Shown: one piece after another, positions 7,502-13,969 of the stretch
Layout of the letters: each line of letters opens with the position of its first letter
Numbering within the stretch: position 1 is the first letter of the stretch
Source of the DNA: an uncultured Sutterella sp.
GTDB taxonomy: Bacteria > Pseudomonadota > Gammaproteobacteria > Burkholderiales > Burkholderiaceae_F
DNA length: 15,916 bases
NCBI GenBank assembly: GCA_900554675.1
Contig: USIM01000003.1
Span: 1-15,916 of the forward strand
Reading direction: 5' to 3'
Position numbers and translations under genes: made by a program
The notes under the pieces: generated by a model
Told to the model about the DNA's origin: nothing
Seen by the model: only the letters and a program-made list of their open reading frames with translations
Databases searched by the model: none

Positions 7502-7528
7502 TTTTCATGTACCGATTTTGAGAGAAAA

Positions 7529-8185
7529 ATGTCTTTAGAGATTTTTCACCTTCAATATTTTTTAGGCGGCTTAGTGAGTTTGCTTGTTATCAGCAATCCT
7601 CCGTCTAAAATTCCGCTCTTTATTAGCCTCACCCAAGGCATGGATGACGCTCAACGCAAGTCTCAAGCTTTGTGGGCCGCGATCTATGCGGCCATCATTA
7701 TGTTTATCAGCCTTTTGGCCGGTAACCTCTTGTTGGCATTTTTTGGAATCTCGTACGGTGCACTTCGTATTGCGGGTGGCTTAGTGGTCGCTGTGATTGG
7801 CTATCAAATGCTTTTTGGTCAACAAACAGCCTCTCCCAACCAAGCCCCGCTTGTTCGACGCAATCGTGAAGACTATGCCTTCTTCCCCATTGCGATGCCC
7901 ATGATTGCCGGCCCAGGAACGATGGCTGTGATTATTGGTTTCTCTACGGAGATTGCCGAGTTCCCCAGTTGGCAAGATCAAGCTGGAACGTTTTTCATGA
8001 TGACTTTAGCCATCATTTTCTGCTCTATGGTCTGTTGGGCTGTTATGCGTTCGGCTGACTTTTGTGCAAAAAAATTGGGCCCTTCTGGCACGATTATTCT
8101 TAGTAAGTGCATGGGCTTTTTGCTGATTTGTATCGGTATCCAGTTCATCGGCTCCGGCATTCGCGCATTCATGTTAGGCGCTTAA
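7529..8185 (+). CDS. MarC/YhgN-family integral membrane protein
   Basis: The product has 218 residues from ATG 7529. It is strongly hydrophobic, with about six membrane segments. It carries MarC-family features: an early V-I-S-N-P-P-S-K-I-P-L-F-I segment (compare D-P-L-G-N-L-P-I-F in YhgN), a mid-protein P-I-A-M-P-M-I-A-G-P-G-T motif (about residue 127), and a C-terminal M-G-F-L-L-I-C-I-G-I-Q-F segment. The molecular function of the family is not established; E. coli MarC was once linked to antibiotic resistance but that role was not upheld. An upstream in-frame GTG at 7496 would add 11 residues, but it sits against the predicted -10 and those residues are not membrane-like. The gene is divergent from the efflux operon and shares its 264-bp control region, so co-regulation is possible but unproven. 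A strong terminator follows. Confidence 0.9.
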   Translation: MSLEIFHLQYFLGGLVSLLVISNPPSKIPLFISLTQGMDDAQRKSQALWAAIYAAIIMFISLLAGNLLLAFFGISYGALRIAGGLVVAVIGYQMLFGQQTASPNQAPLVRRNREDYAFFPIAMPMIAGPGTMAVIIGFSTEIAEFPSWQDQAGTFFMMTLAIIFCSMVCWAVMRSADFCAKKLGPSGTIILSKCMGFLLICIGIQFIGSGIRAFMLGA

Positions 8186-8205
8186 CCACATCACTTAGAA
8201 CAAAG

Positions 8206-8244
8206 CGTCCCCAAAATCACATAGGATTTTTGGGGACGTTTTAT
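8206..8244 (+). terminator. Rho-independent terminator of the marC-family gene
   Basis: An 11-bp perfect stem CGTCCCCAAAA (8206-8216) / TTTTGGGGACG (8228-8238) is followed by TTTTATTTTT. It begins 20 bp after the stop. On the minus strand the hairpin is followed only by CTTTG, so it would be a weaker stop for glmS, whose TAA lies 23 bp away. Confidence 0.92.
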
Positions 8245-8260
8245 TTTTGCTATCTTAACG

Positions 8261-10087
8261 TTATTCCACTGTCACGCTCTTTGCGAGATTTCGAGGCTTA
8301 TCAACGTCGTTGCCACGAACGAAAGCGGTGTGGTAAGCCAAAAGTTGCAACGGCACCACGTGCAAAATCGGTGACAAGGCTCCGTAGTTTTCTGGCATAC
8401 GAATCACATGAATATGTTCGCTTGCTTCCATCCCCGTATCCGCATCGGCAAAGACATACAATTCACCCTTGCGAGCTTCCACTTCCTTCATATTGCTCTT
8501 TAATTTTTCGAGCAATCGGTCGTTCGGAGCAACGGTCACCACGGGAATCGACTCATCAACCAAAGCCAACGGACCGTGTTTGAGTTCACCAGCCGGATAG
8601 GCTTCTGCGTGAATGTAGGAGATTTCCTTCAATTTCAACGCACCCTCTAAGGCAATCGGATAGTGTTCACCGCGGCCCAAGAAAAGGGCGTGTTGTTTAC
8701 TCACGAAACGATCGGCCCAGGCAATCACTTGAGGCTCTAACGCTAACACGGCGCTCACTGCTTGCGGCACATGGCGCAATTGCTTCATGTATTCGGCCTC
8801 TTCCTCAGCGGTCAATCTGCCCTTGACCTTGGCTAACGTCAACGTCAAAAGGAACAAGGCAACCAACTGCGTCGTAAAGGCCTTCGTTGAAGCCACACCG
8901 ATTTCTACACCGGCACGCGTAATGAAGTGCAAAACGCTTTCGCGCACCATGGCGCTCGTCGCTACATTGCAAATCGTCAAACTCTTATCCATACCCAGCG
9001 CACGGGCGTGCTTTAACGCTGCCAACGTATCGGCCGTTTCCCCAGATTGAGAAATCGTCACCACCAACGTCTTCGGATTGGGCACACTCTTGCGATAACG
9101 ATATTCGCTAGCGATTTCTACATCACACGGGATGCCTGCAATGCCTTCTAACCAATACTTAGAAGTGAGTGCTGCGTAGTAGCTCGTCCCGCAAGCAATC
9201 ATCAAAATGCGCTCAATACCCTTAAAGATTTCTTCGGCCTTTTCACCAAAGAGCATCGGGGTAATACCTTCAACCGCTTCCAACGTATCGGCAATGGCAC
9301 GCGGTTGTTCAAAGATTTCCTTTTGCATGTAGTGGCGATAGGGCCCTAAGTCCACAGCGTTGGAAAAAGCCTCTACTTCACGAACTTCACGTTCGATCGG
9401 CAAATACTCTATGCCTTCATGCTTATAGATTTGGTAGCTATCCGGCGTTAATTCAGCAACGTCACCGTCTTCTAAATAGATAAAACGATTCGTTTCGCCG
9501 GCCAATGCCATCGTGTCAGAGGCTGCAAACATTTCACCGTCACCCAACCCCAACACCAAAGGAGACCCTTGGCGAGCCACAACGACATGTTTGTCATCGT
9601 CTTTTGAGAACACGGCAATAGCGTAAGCGCCTCGCACACGGTTTAAGGCCGCCTTCACAGCGCCCAACAAATCACCGCTATAGCAATCACAAACCAAATA
9701 GGCCAACACTTCCGTATCGGTTTGGCCACTAAATTGAACGCCCTTAGCTTCCAATTCTTCACGAATTTCTTCGTAATTTTCGATAATGCCATTGTGAATC
9801 AAAGCAATTTCATTACCGGCAAAATGAGGGTGAGCATTCACAACCAACGGTGCACCGTGCGTGGCCCAACGCGTGTGGGCAATCCCTAAGTGACCGGCCA
9901 AATGATCTTTTTCAATTTGTTCACAAAGCTCTGCAACGCGAGAAACGCTTCGAACACGCTTTAAGCCTTTATCCCACACAGCCACACCGCAGCTGTCATA
10001 GCCACGATATTCAAGGCGTTTTAAACCTTGGACCAACAACGGCACGACATCACGATGTTTCGACGTCGCAGCAACAATACCGCACAT
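8261..10087 (-). CDS. glmS: Glutamine--fructose-6-phosphate aminotransferase (isomerizing)
   Basis: GlmS converts fructose-6-phosphate and glutamine to glucosamine-6-phosphate, the first step toward UDP-GlcNAc for peptidoglycan and lipopolysaccharide. The 608 residues match the usual length (E. coli 609). It begins M-C-G-I-V-A; Cys2 becomes the N-terminal glutaminase nucleophile after methionine removal. The glutaminase domain (to about 240) contains R-L-E-Y-R-G-Y-D-S and H-T-R-W-A-T-H-G. Two SIS sugar-isomerase domains follow, with [16 protein letters not shown] and [19 protein letters not shown]. The protein ends with the conserved A-K-S-V-T-V-E. AGGAAG precedes the ATG. It lies 22 bp after glmU on the same strand and is surely co-transcribed. 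The glmU-glmS gap is too short for a ribozyme of the kind found before Gram-positive glmS. Confidence 0.99.
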   Translation of the reverse strand: MCGIVAATSKHRDVVPLLVQGLKRLEYRGYDSCGVAVWDKGLKRVRSVSRVAELCEQIEKDHLAGHLGIAHTRWATHGAPLVVNAHPHFAGNEIALIHNGIIENYEEIREELEAKGVQFSGQTDTEVLAYLVCDCYSGDLLGAVKAALNRVRGAYAIAVFSKDDDKHVVVARQGSPLVLGLGDGEMFAASDTMALAGETNRFIYLEDGDVAELTPDSYQIYKHEGIEYLPIEREVREVEAFSNAVDLGPYRHYMQKEIFEQPRAIADTLEAVEGITPMLFGEKAEEIFKGIERILMIACGTSYYAALTSKYWLEGIAGIPCDVEIASEYRYRKSVPNPKTLVVTISQSGETADTLAALKHARALGMDKSLTICNVATSAMVRESVLHFITRAGVEIGVASTKAFTTQLVALFLLTLTLAKVKGRLTAEEEAEYMKQLRHVPQAVSAVLALEPQVIAWADRFVSKQHALFLGRGEHYPIALEGALKLKEISYIHAEAYPAGELKHGPLALVDESIPVVTVAPNDRLLEKLKSNMKEVEARKGELYVFADADTGMEASEHIHVIRMPENYGALSPILHVVPLQLLAYHTAFVRGNDVDKPRNLAKSVTVE

Positions 10088-10109
10088 AGTTCACTTCCTT
10101 TTTTTGAAG

Positions 10110-11471
10110 TTATTGTTTCTTGGTCGGACGCTTCCAACCTTGAATCGTTACCTGACGAGCACGAGAAAGGGTTAACTCCCCTTCCGGCGCATTCTTTGTC
10201 AAGGTCGTACCGGCCCCTAGCGTAGCCCCATTGCCCACGCAAACAGGAGCGACCAATTGAGTGTCAGAACCGATAAAGGCATCATCGCCAATTGTCGTTC
10301 TAAACTTATTCACACCATCGTAATTACAGGTGATGGTCCCAGCCCCGATATTGACTCGAGCGCCCATATCAGTGTCCCCAATATAGGAGAGGTGGTTAAC
10401 CTTACTGCCTAAGCCAATATTAGACTTCTTAATTTCTACAAAATTACCGACATGCGTTTGATCGGCTAACTTAGCACCCGGACGCAAGCGAGAATAAGGT
10501 CCAAGGCGAGCCTCTGCCCCCACTGTTGCATTCTCAAAATGACAATACGGCAACACTTCGGTTTCTGCGCCAATTTCAACATCTTTAAGGATACAGTAGG
10601 CACCGATACGAACGCCATCGGCTAAAACAACGCGACCGCTGAAAATGCAACCCACATCAATCGTCACGTCCTTACCACAGATAAGTTCGCCTCGCAGATC
10701 AAAGCGAGCCGGATCAATCAAGGTCACCCCCTCTTGCATCAAGCGTTGTGCTTGAGCGATCTGGTAAGCGCGCTCTAATGCCGCTAATTGGGGTTTGCTG
10801 TTAATGCCTTCGACTTCATTGGCGCACGTCGCAAAAGCCGTGTGCACAGGAATCGACTCTTCGACAGCCTTGGCAATCACATCGGTTAAATAGTATTCAC
10901 CTTGCGCATTGCTATTGGATAACGAAGACAACCAAGCCTCTAATCGGCGCGTGGGCAAAAGCATAATGCCCGTGTTGACTTCATCGATCTTTCTTTGTTC
11001 GTCAGTTGCGTCTTTTTCTTCAACGATGCCTTGGACATTGCCGTTTTCACGAACAATGCGACCATAGCCCTTAGGGTTCTCTAACTTCACCGTCAAAAGA
11101 CCAAGATCGTCTCCGGCCTTTTGGCGTAAGTTTTCCAATGTTTGCGTCTCAATCAAAGGAACATCACCCAATAACACCAAGGTCGGTGCTTTGGGGTCAC
11201 AGTAAGGCAAGGCTTGCATTAAAGCGTGCCCCGTACCCAATTGCTGCTCTTGTAAGGCAAACGTCACATCGGTTGCCTCTTTCAAATGCGCTTTAACCGC
11301 TTCTGCTCCATGCCCTACGACAACAATCAAACGCTTTTCGCCTTCAACGGCACGAGCCTTATCCAACACGTGAGACAAAAGAGGTTTTTCTGCCAATGGC
11401 TGAAGCACTTTCGGCAAACGGGAACGCATACGTTTCCCCATCCCAGCAGCCAAAATAACAATGTTTAACAT
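10110..11471 (-). CDS. glmU: Bifunctional N-acetylglucosamine-1-phosphate uridyltransferase / glucosamine-1-phosphate acetyltransferase
   Basis: GlmU acetylates glucosamine-1-phosphate with acetyl-CoA and then transfers UMP to give UDP-GlcNAc. The 453 residues fit the family (E. coli 456). The N-terminal nucleotidyltransferase domain starts with [17 protein letters not shown] (residues 8-23) and includes Q-L-G-T-G-H-A and L-L-G-D-V-P-L. The C-terminal half, from about 250, is a left-handed beta helix of hexapeptide repeats. Its acetyltransferase signature N-F-V-E-I-K-K and the [13 protein letters not shown] segment are intact. It heads the glmU-glmS operon with a predicted promoter just upstream. 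Both products belong to one pathway, joined by GlmM, which is not in this window. Confidence 0.99.
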   Translation of the reverse strand: MLNIVILAAGMGKRMRSRLPKVLQPLAEKPLLSHVLDKARAVEGEKRLIVVVGHGAEAVKAHLKEATDVTFALQEQQLGTGHALMQALPYCDPKAPTLVLLGDVPLIETQTLENLRQKAGDDLGLLTVKLENPKGYGRIVRENGNVQGIVEEKDATDEQRKIDEVNTGIMLLPTRRLEAWLSSLSNSNAQGEYYLTDVIAKAVEESIPVHTAFATCANEVEGINSKPQLAALERAYQIAQAQRLMQEGVTLIDPARFDLRGELICGKDVTIDVGCIFSGRVVLADGVRIGAYCILKDVEIGAETEVLPYCHFENATVGAEARLGPYSRLRPGAKLADQTHVGNFVEIKKSNIGLGSKVNHLSYIGDTDMGARVNIGAGTITCNYDGVNKFRTTIGDDAFIGSDTQLVAPVCVGNGATLGAGTTLTKNAPEGELTLSRARQVTIQGWKRPTKKQ

Positions 11472-11502
11472 AGCAGCTTCTCTCTAAATTAATAACTCTC
11501 TT

Positions 11503-11530
11503 ATTGTAGCGAAATTGACTCGCCTACAAC
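11503..11530 (-). promoter_or_regulatory. Predicted promoter of glmU-glmS
   Basis: On the minus strand a good -10, TACAAT (11508-11503), stands about 32 nt before the glmU ATG. The best -35 is TTGTAG, 15 bp further upstream, which is a short spacer. The assignment rests mainly on the -10 and the position. Confidence 0.45.
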
Positions 11531-11536
11531 TCAAAG

Positions 11537-11567
11537 AAAAAAGGGAGCTCAACATACTTGAACTCCC
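11537..11567 (-). terminator. Rho-independent terminator of the Tim44-like gene
   Basis: Read on the minus strand, GGGAGTTCAA pairs with TTGAGCTCCC around a 5-nt loop. The stem is 9 paired bases with one C-A mismatch, and it is followed by TTTTTT (11542-11537). It lies 26 bp after the Tim44-like stop and separates that gene from the glmU promoter. Confidence 0.88.
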
Positions 11568-11593
11568 CCGTCTGTCATATTAGAACGCAGGCC

Positions 11594-12580
11594 TTAAGCG
11601 TTGGCTTGCTCTTGGTGAATACCGGAGAGCAACCAGCCCTGATCACCATGAACGGGTTTAGACAAAATCCACGTTTCATTGATGTCTTCCGCTTCACCGC
11701 TCACATTGAGCGTACCTTGGAAAGTCACACCAGCCAAATACTCTTCGCCATCTTGAATGATGCCACGGAATTCTGACTTTAAACTAATCACTTCCGTTTG
11801 ATAATCTTGGTTACCACGTTCGCGTAATTGGTGCGTAATCGTCAAGAATACGTCATCGGTCGTAAAGTCAGACAAAGCCGTCACGTTACCCGTATCCCAA
11901 GCCTTTTGCATCTTAACGAAGTTTTCTTCCGCAACCTTCAAGAAACCTTCAACATCAAAACCAGCCGGCAAATCCACTGCCTTAGCAGAGCCGTTACCAG
12001 AGGACAATTCATCCAAAAGGCTACCACTCATGGGACGAGCTTGATAAGAGGGCTCTTGAGCAGATGTTTGCGTTTGTTGTTGATTGTAGTAAGACGAATC
12101 ATTCTTAGCCGAACGATTGTTAGCAGCAGAGCGATCCATTCCGGGCATAGATGAGACACCACCAGCCATACGTTTAGCCAAGAACAAGCCCATCAACATA
12201 CGAATAAAGTAGAAGGCAGCGAAGGCTAAAACAGCCATCATTAAGAAATTAACAAAACCTTCACCAAAACCCAAAGCGTGAGCCAAAGCCGTAATACCTA
12301 ACACGCCGGCAAGACCCATCAACATATTACGCATGGGGCTCGGAGCGGCAGCCGGTTGATTCGGACGAGCTTGGTTGGGGGCTGCTTGTTGTTGACCTTT
12401 TTGTTGGCCAGGAGCCGCCTTTTGCAAGGTAGGAGCGGCAGGTGCCGGCGTACTCTTTTGCAACATCGGTGCAGAACGACCAAAGCTTGCACCACCGCCA
12501 AAACGACGGGCGGCATCAGCCGTCATGGTCATCGACATCATTGTTAAACCAATTGCTAATACGGCAATCAACTTTTTCAT
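11594..12580 (-). CDS. Exported Tim44-like domain membrane protein
   Basis: The product has 328 residues from ATG 12580. The open frame extends to 12706, but those extra 42 residues overlap ubiE and are not signal-like. The chosen start gives a clear signal peptide (M-K-K-L-I-A-V-L-A-I-G, probable cleavage after A-D-A at 21-23). A low-complexity Gly/Ala/Pro/Gln stretch follows (about 28-82), then two hydrophobic segments (about 86-104 and 108-135), a Ser/Asn/Gln linker, and a C-terminal domain (about 205-325). That domain resembles the Tim44/MRPL45 fold, with F-D-V-E-G-F-L-K-V-A-E-E-N-F-V-K-M-Q-K-A-W-D at its start. In mitochondria Tim44 tethers a chaperone to the import channel; the role of the bacterial secreted relatives is unknown. 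GGAG is 10 nt before the ATG. It follows ubiE but a terminator lies between them, so it may have its own promoter. Confidence 0.85.
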   Translation of the reverse strand: MKKLIAVLAIGLTMMSMTMTADAARRFGGGASFGRSAPMLQKSTPAPAAPTLQKAAPGQQKGQQQAAPNQARPNQPAAAPSPMRNMLMGLAGVLGITALAHALGFGEGFVNFLMMAVLAFAAFYFIRMLMGLFLAKRMAGGVSSMPGMDRSAANNRSAKNDSSYYNQQQTQTSAQEPSYQARPMSGSLLDELSSGNGSAKAVDLPAGFDVEGFLKVAEENFVKMQKAWDTGNVTALSDFTTDDVFLTITHQLRERGNQDYQTEVISLKSEFRGIIQDGEEYLAGVTFQGTLNVSGEAEDINETWILSKPVHGDQGWLLSGIHQEQANA

Positions 12581-12617
12581 GGATAAAAAACTCCGAGAAA
12601 ATAATGGAACAGTTCTT

Positions 12618-12652
12618 ATTTTACAAAAAGCCGTTACCAAGAAACGGGCTTT
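12618..12652 (-). terminator. Probable rho-independent terminator after ubiE
   Basis: On the minus strand AAAGCC-C-GTT (12652-12643) pairs with AACGGCTTT (12635-12627) around a 7-nt loop, with one bulged C. It is followed by TTGTAAAATAAG. The hairpin begins 10 bp after the ubiE stop. The interrupted T-run may allow read-through into the Tim44-like gene. Confidence 0.72.
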
Positions 12653-12662
12653 CAACAATCTT

Positions 12663-13418
12663 TTACACCAACGGTTTTCTACCGATATGTAACGCACAAA
12701 CACCAAAGGTCAGATTGTGCCAGTCAACCGACTCCAAACCGGCGTCTCGCATCATGCCAGCCAAAACCGGTTGACTCGGATGCATGCGGATGGACTCTGG
12801 CAAATAACGATAACTATCGCTATCGCCAGAAATTTTCCCACCTAACCACGGCATTAAGTGGAAAGAATAAAAATCATAGAAAGGTGCAAAGAATCGGTAA
12901 ACCTTGGAAAATTCCAAAACCATGACCTTACCGCCCGGCTTACAAACACGTTGCATTTCCGCCAAAGCACGATCCTTGTGCGTCATATTACGCAAGCCAA
13001 AACTAACGATTACAACATCGAAGGTATTGTCCGGAAACGGAAGTTCTTCACAATCGCACTGAACCACCGGCATATCAAAACCGGCTTGACGCATGCGTTG
13101 CGCACCCAAAGAAAGCATCGAGCGATTAATATCAGTCGGCCAAACCTCGCCGTCCTTACCGACAAGCTTGGCAAACTTTAAAGACAAGTCGGCTGTACCG
13201 GAAGCTAAATCCAGCACCTTCATTCCACGATCAATGTCGGCCTTATGAATGGCGTAGCACTTCCAAAGACGGTGCATGCCAAAAGACAAAACGTCGTTCA
13301 TTAAATCGTATTTCGGCGCAACAGAGTCAAAAACCTCACGTACTTGACGTGCTTTATCATCTTCAGCGACACGTTGAAACCCGAAGTCGGTTTCTTTTTG
13401 ATTTTGCTTATCAGACAT
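12663..13418 (-). CDS. ubiE: Ubiquinone/menaquinone biosynthesis C-methyltransferase
   Basis: UbiE is an S-adenosylmethionine-dependent methyltransferase that methylates the ring of demethoxy-ubiquinol and demethylmenaquinol. The 251 residues from ATG 13418 match the family length. Family marks are G-F-Q-R-V (13-17), F-D-S-V-A-P-K-Y-D-L-M-N-D (30-42), M-H-R-L-W-K (48-53), the SAM-binding motif V-L-D-L-A-S-G-T-A-D (68-77), and S-F-G-L-R-N-M-T (139-146). The motif P-G-G-K-V-M-V-L-E-F is at 161-170, and A-L-H-I-G-R-K-P near the C-terminus is also typical. The frame extends 26 codons upstream into the DUF971 gene, but the family N-terminus fits the chosen ATG. That ATG comes one base after the DUF971 TGA (TGATATG). 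No strong Shine-Dalgarno is visible, so translation probably depends on coupling. Whether it acts on ubiquinone, menaquinone or both is not visible. Confidence 0.97.
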   Translation of the reverse strand: MSDKQNQKETDFGFQRVAEDDKARQVREVFDSVAPKYDLMNDVLSFGMHRLWKCYAIHKADIDRGMKVLDLASGTADLSLKFAKLVGKDGEVWPTDINRSMLSLGAQRMRQAGFDMPVVQCDCEELPFPDNTFDVVIVSFGLRNMTHKDRALAEMQRVCKPGGKVMVLEFSKVYRFFAPFYDFYSFHLMPWLGGKISGDSDSYRYLPESIRMHPSQPVLAGMMRDAGLESVDWHNLTFGVCALHIGRKPLV

Positions 13419-13419
13419 A

Positions 13420-13827
13420 TCAATGATGACAAGCCTTTTGGGGCTTGGCTTTAAAAGGTTCGTTCTTAGGATCGTCGGGATCTCGCGATGCCCCACGTTC
13501 CTGTAATTCGTTTAAATAGGCTTGCCAACGGTTCTCTTTTTCCGCAAACAAAAGCCTTAAATAATCCCAATCATAGTAACCCGAGTCATGACCGTCGGAG
13601 AAAACAATTCGGATTGCATACAAACCCACGGGGTCAATTCCCACAATGCCAACATCTCGCTTACCGACTTGTAATTGAGCTTGATCGGGAGAGTGACCTT
13701 GAACCTCTGCCGATGGGCTCATGACTCGCAAGTACTCTGCAGGAAGCAACATTTGGCGACCATCGTAGTCAACAATCTCTAAAACTTTCGATTGGTTGTG
13801 ATAGATGATATTTGATGGTGATTGCAT
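13420..13827 (-). CDS. DUF971 / gamma-butyrobetaine hydroxylase-like N-terminal domain protein
   Basis: This 135-residue protein consists of one DUF971 domain, similar to the N-terminal domain of gamma-butyrobetaine hydroxylase but without the oxygenase part. Family features include L-P-A-E-Y-L-R-V-M-S-P-S-A-E-V-Q-G-H (28-45) and S-D-G-H-D-S-G-Y-Y-D-W-D-Y-L (about 77-90). The zinc-binding cysteines of the eukaryotic domain are absent; the only cysteine is near the C-terminus (K-A-C-H-H). The C-terminal 40 residues are charged and probably disordered. No enzyme activity is known for the standalone form. Its stop is one base from the ubiE start, so the two are an operon. The ATG stands 20 nt downstream of the 3' CCA of a tRNA-Arg gene, and that interval contains no Shine-Dalgarno match. 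Confidence 0.88.
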   Translation of the reverse strand: MQSPSNIIYHNQSKVLEIVDYDGRQMLLPAEYLRVMSPSAEVQGHSPDQAQLQVGKRDVGIVGIDPVGLYAIRIVFSDGHDSGYYDWDYLRLLFAEKENRWQAYLNELQERGASRDPDDPKNEPFKAKPQKACHH

Positions 13828-13847
13828 GCTTAAAGACTAGAAAAAGT

Positions 13848-13922
13848 TGGCACCTCCGACAGGAATCGAACCTGTGACGCGACCTTCGGAGGGTCGCATG
13901 ATATCCACTTCACCACGGAGGC
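13848..13922 (-). tRNA. tRNA-Arg (anticodon CCG)
   Basis: Read on the minus strand from 13922, the acceptor stem GCCTCCG pairs with CGGAGGT (one G-T wobble). The D stem is GTGA/TCAT. The anticodon stem CGACC/GGTCG encloses the 7-nt loop CTCCGAA with anticodon CCG (reads CGG, arginine). The variable loop is 4 nt and the T stem ACAGG/CCTGT encloses TTCGATT. The discriminator is G and the 3' CCA is encoded (13850-13848). All stems fold without mismatches, so the gene looks functional. It sits between priA and the DUF971 gene on the same strand and has its own promoter. I see no terminator after it. Confidence 0.97.
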
Positions 13923-13932
13923 AGGGCTATTG

Positions 13933-13963
13933 ATTATAAAGAACTAAAAGCGGTTTTGTCGTC
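13933..13963 (-). promoter_or_regulatory. Promoter of tRNA-Arg
   Basis: On the minus strand a perfect -10, TATAAT (13938-13933), starts about 16 nt before the mature tRNA 5' end, so transcription should begin within a few bases of the tRNA. The -35 is weaker: ACGACA with an 18-bp spacer, or GACAAA with 16 bp. It lies in the 47-bp gap after the priA stop and, without a terminator, probably also drives DUF971-ubiE. Confidence 0.75.
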
Positions 13964-13969
13964 CACTCT

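Noticed and set aside
7496..7528. Upstream GTG start for the MarC-family protein
   Set aside because: It directly follows the predicted -10 hexamer, so it would not be in the mRNA. The added residues (polar, with Cys and Arg) do not resemble the family N-terminus.
8107..8583. Plus-strand open frame of 158 codons across the marC end and the glmS 3' part
   Set aside because: It overlaps the marC terminator and the well-supported glmS on the other strand. Its composition is rich in Arg/His/Ser as expected of an antisense frame.
12581..12706. Longer N-terminus for the Tim44-like protein
   Set aside because: It would bury the signal peptide 42 residues inside the protein and overlap ubiE.
13419..13496. 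Longer UbiE N-terminus extending into the DUF971 gene
   Set aside because: The added residues are out of keeping with the family, and the ATG at 13418 directly follows the DUF971 stop, a usual coupling arrangement.
13944..13955. AAAAGCGGTTTT after priA as a terminator
   Set aside because: It offers a 4-bp A/T stem with a 4-nt loop only, and lies in the tRNA promoter spacer. It is too weak to count.
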